Positions 58,150-64,000 of a stretch of DNA of 64,000 nucleotides are shown here, in pieces (the first letter of the stretch is position 1; each line of letters begins with the position of its first letter). The notes beneath the pieces are model-generated. The model was not told the origin of the DNA, ran no database searches, and worked only from the letters and a program-made list of their open reading frames with translations. Source of the stretch: Apiotrichum sp. Y4204 (Eukaryota; Basidiomycota; Tremellomycetes; Trichosporonales; Trichosporonaceae); contig JAMYHL010000123.1 of the NCBI GenBank assembly GCA_025531455.1, forward strand, positions 1 to 64,000, read 5' to 3'. The position numbers were made by a program, and so were the translations under genes.

Positions 58150-61100
58150 ATGACCTCGGTCCTTGCTATAGCCTCGACGGCGTTTGTCCCCTTCTTCTCG
58201 CTCACGTCGCTCTCGCTTTACCTCACCAACAATCCTGCCTCTCCCGCGTACGCGCTTCTCCGCCGCCGTGGCGTCCAGCTCCCCACCGCCCAAGATGAGG
58301 CACTCGCCCCACAGCGGGATCCCTTCGAGCTGGAGGACCCATTAGTCTGCACGGACGGCATCCCCGTGCGACCAGAGCAATTCTGGCGCGCGCAGACGTT
58401 CAAGAAGATATGGCTCCTTATCATGCTCCTACCGCCCTTCGTGGCCAACATCGCGCTTTTAGTCCTAACGATCATCGCATCTGAGGGCTTGGAGGAGCAT
58501 GAACGCATGCGCGCCCTGCTGCTCCCGATTTTGCTTCTCCCAGGGCATCTCGTCAACCTCCTCCTCACGATATGGTACCTCCCGCAGAAGGAGATTACCC
58601 CGCATTGGAACACTACGATCCACCTTGCGTCCGCCCTCCTCGTTCAGTTCCTCGTGCTCGGCATGCTGGCGCTGATGCCCTCGACCCCGTTCCCCGACAC
58701 CCCCATCAGCTATACCTTGCTCCTGGCGCGTCTCGACGCGTTTGGCATTCCGCCGCTGAGCGCCATCTCGGCTCTGACCGCGGCACTGCCCATCCTTCAT
58801 TTCCCGCCTCTGTTCATCGCCTGTCTCATTCGTCGCGGGCCTCCGATGTATCTCCCCCTGACCGACATCTATCCCGCCAAGATCACAGATGCTATTCCCG
58901 CCGGCAAAGAGTGCCTCAACCCTGACATCCCCGACGTCATGGCGGAGGTGGACGTTACGGTCGTCGAATGGTGCATGTACAGCTACGCCGGCGTGGTCAT
59001 CGAACGTGCCAAGGTCAACGACTCGATGGATGTTTGGGACCTTCCGGTCATGCCCGCCAGCATGCGTGCGCTGCCCAACTTTCTCAAGATTAGGAGAATC
59101 TATGGCCGCCGCCGCAGCCGGCTGGGCAAGATGGAGGGATACAATCTACTGTTCAAGCTTGCCAAGGTTAACAGCGGCCTGCTCACGGCTCAGACTCTCC
59201 TTGCAGCCATCACTGCCGTGGGTTACTACCTGCCCCATCTTATTCTGCGATACTACCTCCGCTATCTCGAAGTCGATCCCGCACGTACTAACCCCGCCTG
59301 GGGCTGGCTCCTCGCTCTCGCACTCTTCGTCGCCAACGCCGCGATCTACGTCGCTACGGGAATCACCTGGTCCATTAGCAGCACTCTACTGCAAGGCCGC
59401 ATGCGCCTCCAGCTTAACACTCTTCTTTTCAGCAAGACTCTTCGCAAGAAGGATATCGCCGCTCCGGGAGATGACACCGGTGCCGTCGGAAACGTAAAGG
59501 AAGAAGCTGCCAAGGCGAAGGAGAAGAAGGACAAGGCCGACACGGAAGAGGACGAAGAGGCGGTCTCATCGAAGTCTCAGATTATGACTCTCTTCACTGT
59601 CGACGTCGACCGCGTCTGCGAGTTCATCTTCCACTCGTTCACGATCGTCGACTCGCCCATTGAGATCGTCGTTGCGACTGTCATGCTCTACTGGCTCCTT
59701 GGCACATCCGCCCTCTGGGGCCTCCTGGCCTCCATCATCTGCATGCCGCTCAACCACTTCGCCTCCAAGTTTGTCGTCACCGCGCAAGAGAACCTCATGA
59801 AGACTCGTGACCAGCGCACAGCTCTCATGAACGAGGTTCTTCAGGGTATCCGCATGTTGAAGTTCATGGCCTGGGAACGTCCCTTCGAACGCCGCATCAA
59901 CACCATCCGTCGCAACGAGTTGTCGTGGGTCGCGCGCAACTACCAGATCGAGGTCGGCTTCAACATTATCTGGGCTATCACCCCTGTCATCGTCACTGTC
60001 ATCGCCTTCCTTCACTACACTCTGATCCGTGGAATCCCCCTCACACCCTCGACTGCCTTCACGTCCATTGCGGTGTTCAGCGAGCTTCGTTTCGCACTTA
60101 ACGCCCTCCCTGAGACTTTTATTCAGGCACTTCAAGGCTTTGTCTCTTGCCGCCGTATTGAGAAGTACATGTCACTCGCGGAGGTGTCCGAAGTGGACAC
60201 CTTTGAGGGCGGCGACATCATCCTCACCAACGCGACATACACCTGGCCGGGGGACGACTCCTCTGCCACCAGGTCGGTTGCACCTACCCCTCGCCCCACG
60301 TTCTCTCTCGCAGACCTCACGCTCCGCTTCCCTGAAGGCAAGCTGTCGCTTATCTGCGGTCGCTTGGGCTCCGGAAAGTCGCTCCTGCTTAACGGCCTTC
60401 TCGGTGAAGCTGACCTTGTCGCTGGACAGGCTCGCGCCCCCCGTTCCGCCCCCGACACCATGTCCCAGGATATCAAGATTACCAACTGGATCATACCTGA
60501 GATGGTTGCCTATGTCCCGCAACAGGCCTGGCTTCAGAACGCGAGCATCAAGGACAACATCATCTTCTCTTCGCCTTGGGATGCTGATCGCTACTCCGCC
60601 GTACTCGAAGCATGCTCGCTCGTTACCGACCTCGAAATTCTCGAGGACGGCGATCAGACCGAGATTGGTGAGAAGGGTCTCAACCTTTCTGGTGGGCAGA
60701 AAGCCCGTGTCTCCCTTGCTCGTGCCGTCTACTGCCGCGCCGGTGTGATCTATCTCGACGACGTTCTTTCCGCTGTCGACGCCCACACCGCTCACGCAAT
60801 CATGGAGAACTGTTTCAACGGGCCCCTCATGGCTGGTCGTACTGTGCTGCTCGTTTCGCACCACACCGCTCTTGTCTCGCCTTCGGCTGCCTACATCGTT
60901 GCCCTGGAGAACGGCGACGTCAAGTTTGCTGGCACCCGCGCGGAGTTCGTTGAATGCGGTCTCATGGAGGAACTCGACGCCGAGGACCCGGAGGCGCAGC
61001 CTACGCTCGGCGAGCAGGTCGAGGAGAAGACTATTGAGGAGACCATCGCCGAAGCCAAGCCCGTCAACAAGAGCCTTGTTTCGCTTTCCACCGCTGTTGA

Positions 61101-63081
61101 GGAGCCGTCGTCTGAGACCTCGTCGCTCGCCCCAATTGCTGATTCCGGCGCTGCCACTCCCGTCAAGGCCAAGGCGCCGCGCAAGCTGATCGAGGATGAG
61201 AAGCGTGTCCGTGGCCGCATCGCGTGGTCTGTGTGGGCGACGTACTTCAGCGCTCTCGGTGGCCCGTTCTGGTGGATGTGCTTCATCCTTGCCCTTCTCA
61301 TCGCCATGGTCGTGCCCGTTGCTGAGCAGGGATGGGTCACGTACTGGACTCGTAACTCGAGTCCAAGCGATGGCTCACCCCCGACACACAGCGCCACCTA
61401 CTACGTCCTCGGATACGCTCTCATCTCTATCGCTGGCTGCTTCCTTAGCAACCTTCAGTTCGTGGTTACGTACATTGGGTCCCTGCGTGCAAGCCGTCTT
61501 CTTCACAACCGCATGCTCGAGTCTGTCCTGTTCGCCACACTCCGATTCCATGACACCACATCCCGTGGTCGCTTGCTGAACCGCTTCGGCAAGGACATCG
61601 AGGGCCTTGACTCCTCGATGGCCGACCATCTCGTCCGCTCCGTCCAGTACGGTCTGAACGTCACGCGTACGATTATTGTCGTGACTTACACTGGCGGATG
61701 GCCGTTCTTTATCGCCCTGCTCCTCATGTTGGGCATCTACTACCGCGCAGGATCCATGTACGGCCAGGCGTCGCGTGACATGCGCCGCCTGGACTCGGTC
61801 ACTCGTTCTCCGCTGTACTCGCTCTTCGGCGAGACTGTTTCCGGTGTGGCGGTCATCCGTGCTTTCGGTGCCTCCACCATCGCTCTCAAGTCGATGTTGC
61901 GCCTGGCTGACACGAACATCGTCTCGTTTGCGTGGACGTGGACTGTCAACCGCTGGCTGTCGACGCGTTTCAACCTTCTCTCGTCGCTTCTCGTTGGTAT
62001 TACTGCGTGCGCGATTCTCGTTTCGCCCCGCGTTGATGCCGCCCTTGCCGGTTTCGCCCTCGCGTTCGCCGGAAGCATTCTCCACGACTTGCTCTTCGTT
62101 GTGCGTCGTTTCGTCCAGCTCGAGCAGAGCATGGTCGCCCTCGAGCGCATCAAGGAATACTCGGAAGTGCCGCAGGAGGCACCCGAAATTGTCGATCCCC
62201 GCCCGTCGGCTTCGTGGCCCGCCGAAGGTGCTGTCGATGTCAAGGACCTTGTGATCCGGTACGCGCCTGATCTCCCCGATGTCCTCCACGGCATCAGCTT
62301 CTCCGTAGCTCCTTGTGAAAAGATTGGTATCGTCGGTTCGACTGGTTGCGGCAAGAGCACTCTCGCCCTCTCGTTCTTCCGTTTCGTCGAGGCGACCAGT
62401 GGAAGCATCACCATCGACGGCATCGACATTGCCAAGATCGGCCTGACCGACCTCCGCTCGCGCATCATGATCATCCCGCAGGACCCGACCATCCTCAGCG
62501 GCACGCTGCGCTCGACGCTCGACGTCTTTGACGAGTACGACGACGCCGACATATACGAGGCGCTCCGCCGTGTGCACCTCTTGTCGGAGGACGATGTCGT
62601 GGGTGCCGACGCTGTGGAGGCCACCGCTTCCAACTCGGACGCCACCGCAATTGAGGAGCGCAACGCGAATGTGTTCCGTGACTTGTCGCACCCCGTTTCG
62701 GAAGGCGGCGACAACTTCTCGACCGGCGAGAAGCAGCTCATTTGCATGGCGCGTGCGATCCTGCGCCGCAACAAGGTGCTCTTCATGGACGAGGCCACCG
62801 CATCGATTGACTACGAGACCGACGAGCTGATCTCAAAGACGATCCGCGCAGAGTTCTCGGACAGCACGATCCTGACGATTGCGCACCGCATCCACACGAT
62901 CATCGACTTTGACAAGGTGCTGGTCATGCACCGCGGCTCGATCGCAGAGTACGCGTCGCCCGCCGAGCTGCTGCGGAACCGCAAGTCGCGCTTCTACGCG
63001 CTCTGCAAGGCGACGGGCAAGAGCGAGTTTGCCAACCTCCAGCGCCTTGCGTTTGAGGCCGAGAAGGCGCGCAAGAAGTAG
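58150..63081 (+). CDS. ABCC-type full ABC transporter, Ybt1-like
   Basis: 1,643 residues without introns. Several N-terminal helices (TMD0) precede TMD1-NBD1-TMD2-NBD2. NBD1 carries Walker A GRLGSGKS (~736), Q-loop YVPQQAW, signature LSGGQKARVSLARAVY (~846) and Walker B VIYLDDVLSAVD (~867). NBD2 has Walker A GSTGCGKS (~1395), signature FSTGEKQLICMARAIL (~1522), Walker B LFMDEATASID (~1544) and the H-loop in IAHR (~1576). NBD1 has Asp in place of the catalytic Glu, which is usual for ABCC proteins. An insertion between Walker A and Q-loop of NBD1, and the overall length, fit the vacuolar Ybt1/Bpt1/Vmr1 group, which exports conjugates, bile acids or metals. The substrate cannot be read here. 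Confidence 0.93.
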   Translation: MTSVLAIASTAFVPFFSLTSLSLYLTNNPASPAYALLRRRGVQLPTAQDEALAPQRDPFELEDPLVCTDGIPVRPEQFWRAQTFKKIWLLIMLLPPFVANIALLVLTIIASEGLEEHERMRALLLPILLLPGHLVNLLLTIWYLPQKEITPHWNTTIHLASALLVQFLVLGMLALMPSTPFPDTPISYTLLLARLDAFGIPPLSAISALTAALPILHFPPLFIACLIRRGPPMYLPLTDIYPAKITDAIPAGKECLNPDIPDVMAEVDVTVVEWCMYSYAGVVIERAKVNDSMDVWDLPVMPASMRALPNFLKIRRIYGRRRSRLGKMEGYNLLFKLAKVNSGLLTAQTLLAAITAVGYYLPHLILRYYLRYLEVDPARTNPAWGWLLALALFVANAAIYVATGITWSISSTLLQGRMRLQLNTLLFSKTLRKKDIAAPGDDTGAVGNVKEEAAKAKEKKDKADTEEDEEAVSSKSQIMTLFTVDVDRVCEFIFHSFTIVDSPIEIVVATVMLYWLLGTSALWGLLASIICMPLNHFASKFVVTAQENLMKTRDQRTALMNEVLQGIRMLKFMAWERPFERRINTIRRNELSWVARNYQIEVGFNIIWAITPVIVTVIAFLHYTLIRGIPLTPSTAFTSIAVFSELRFALNALPETFIQALQGFVSCRRIEKYMSLAEVSEVDTFEGGDIILTNATYTWPGDDSSATRSVAPTPRPTFSLADLTLRFPEGKLSLICGRLGSGKSLLLNGLLGEADLVAGQARAPRSAPDTMSQDIKITNWIIPEMVAYVPQQAWLQNASIKDNIIFSSPWDADRYSAVLEACSLVTDLEILEDGDQTEIGEKGLNLSGGQKARVSLARAVYCRAGVIYLDDVLSAVDAHTAHAIMENCFNGPLMAGRTVLLVSHHTALVSPSAAYIVALENGDVKFAGTRAEFVECGLMEELDAEDPEAQPTLGEQVEEKTIEETIAEAKPVNKSLVSLSTAVEEPSSETSSLAPIADSGAATPVKAKAPRKLIEDEKRVRGRIAWSVWATYFSALGGPFWWMCFILALLIAMVVPVAEQGWVTYWTRNSSPSDGSPPTHSATYYVLGYALISIAGCFLSNLQFVVTYIGSLRASRLLHNRMLESVLFATLRFHDTTSRGRLLNRFGKDIEGLDSSMADHLVRSVQYGLNVTRTIIVVTYTGGWPFFIALLLMLGIYYRAGSMYGQASRDMRRLDSVTRSPLYSLFGETVSGVAVIRAFGASTIALKSMLRLADTNIVSFAWTWTVNRWLSTRFNLLSSLLVGITACAILVSPRVDAALAGFALAFAGSILHDLLFVVRRFVQLEQSMVALERIKEYSEVPQEAPEIVDPRPSASWPAEGAVDVKDLVIRYAPDLPDVLHGISFSVAPCEKIGIVGSTGCGKSTLALSFFRFVEATSGSITIDGIDIAKIGLTDLRSRIMIIPQDPTILSGTLRSTLDVFDEYDDADIYEALRRVHLLSEDDVVGADAVEATASNSDATAIEERNANVFRDLSHPVSEGGDNFSTGEKQLICMARAILRRNKVLFMDEATASIDYETDELISKTIRAEFSDSTILTIAHRIHTIIDFDKVLVMHRGSIAEYASPAELLRNRKSRFYALCKATGKSEFANLQRLAFEAEKARKK

Positions 63082-64000
63082 AGTTTCGGTCGTGGACATT
63101 GAAAAATAGCTGTACCAGTCATACATACATTAAAGACACATTTGTCAAAGGATCAAAGGATCAATGGTTTCTAGGATGTGCTTGCTCCGTTGCATTGGGG
63201 TTGCGGTTGTGGTTGAGACGCAATATGAAGATTGTCCCTGCGGATCAAGACGCCAGACAAATCAACACACCATCAGGACATTACATCCGGTGGTGATCAT
63301 CGTTTATCAGCTTATCAGTCTGCTCCCCTTGATCGTCATATTTTAGCTTGATCGTCAGTGGCGATCCAGATTGGATGCGTGGAATGAGCAGATCACTCGA
63401 GAAGTAAGTTGGGCATCCCCTTTGGCGATCAAGAGGACAGATCAGCAGGCACGGGGAGGTCATCAAGGAGTGCAGCAGGATCCGTGAGCCCCGCGCCTGG
63501 AAAAGAATAAACAAAGATCTCACAGACCACACCCTCAGTCTCCAGAACATCAGTCCACAGATCGTATACCCAATGCGCGCTGTACGCGTGCGTCTCTGAT
63601 CAACTGATTGCTCACAGCATCCATGCATAGAAGCAGTCGAGCAGAGTTAGCATCGTACAATACAGAGCATTGTTACAGAGAGGAATGCGAGTGGCAAGAA
63701 GCGAGCCAAAAGGAGCTAGCTACAAGGGTGGCAAAAGCAAAGAAAATGCGTGTCATTTTTCATTAAAATCACGCTACGTACGCTACTGTCACACTACACG
63801 TGCATTCAGGGCGGAAAGTGTCACAGCCTGTCTGCTCTGAGTGCCCACTCTGCACTCTGGCAGGTCGCTCGCTTGCTTGCTGGGCGGGGCCAGCGCGCGG
63901 GTACCACCACCGTCATCGTCACCACCGCGCTGCGCTGCTCTCCAGCCCAGCCAGCCCAGCTGCACCGCGCGACGACGATTGAATCATTCCACACACCAAC
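63082..64000. other. Right-edge intergenic sequence
   Basis: 3' flank of the transporter. A short cagcccagccagcccag repeat lies near 63943-63960. Whether another gene begins beyond 64000 cannot be seen. Confidence 0.5.

Noticed and set aside
1..64000. tRNA genes, CRISPR arrays and bacterial-type mobile elements
   Set aside because: I scanned for B-box-like GGTTCGAATCC motifs, direct-repeat/spacer arrays and transposase motifs and saw none convincing; the organism is eukaryotic. A tRNAscan run would be decisive.

Overview
This window reads as nuclear DNA of a basidiomycete yeast, most likely Tremellomycetes and plausibly Trichosporonales. The call rests on many very short GT-AG introns (33 to about 60 nt are common) ending in ctgac/ctaac-type branch sites plus cag or tag, on GC-rich coding DNA, and on the gene content: CHK1, PSO2/SNM1, REX3, PPX1, an ABCC transporter and a Dal5-type permease. 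Gene models were spliced by hand. Except for the low-confidence gene at 13775-14635, every multi-exon model closes in frame from ATG to stop, which is strong internal support. The species assignment is inference.

Layout. 1-2800 is a block of degenerate satellite-like repeats with monomers near 160 bp and a longer unit near 340 bp. 3689-5572 (-) is a Dal5-family major facilitator. 5573-9336 has no gene I can support. 9337-10816 (+) is a secreted cysteine-rich protein with a 10-nt microexon. 12240-13380 (+) is a nuclear-looking coiled-coil protein. 13775-14635 (-) is a weak hypothetical gene. 14908-16409 (-) is a coiled-coil protein with an Arg/Asp-rich tail that resembles WTAP/Mum2. 17195-18027 (+) is a small glycine-rich membrane protein. 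21711-22738 (+) is a lineage-specific unknown. 24137-25614 (+) is exopolyphosphatase PPX1, with a possible membrane-anchored longer form. 26593-28658 (+) is checkpoint kinase CHK1, behind two MCB boxes. 30223-31430 (+) is a small unknown.

The right half holds a single-pass cell-surface glycoprotein (34108-36599, +), a divergent pair of paralogous F-box-like genes (36859-38388, - and 39456-41840, +), RNA exonuclease REX3 (42175-43794, +), a coiled-coil protein (44079-45037, -), a four-helix membrane protein (45991-46765, -), a small GPI-type protein (48382-48717, -), a canonical F-box protein (51147-53830, -), the DNA crosslink-repair nuclease PSO2/SNM1 (54312-57055, -) and a 1643-residue intronless ABCC transporter (58150-63081, +).

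There is no operon logic. The local themes are genome maintenance (CHK1, PSO2, REX3), ubiquitin/SUMO-type adaptors (one clear F-box protein, two F-box-like paralogs, and SIM-like motifs in three proteins) and cell-surface or membrane proteins. The best candidates for new biology are the divergent F-box-like/SIM/RGG pair, the acidic 21-residue tandem duplication inside the PSO2 nuclease fold, the N-terminal anchor of PPX1 and the satellite block at the left edge. Long intergenic stretches (18028-21710, 31431-34107, 48718-51146 and others) contain open frames, but none that I could support as genes.
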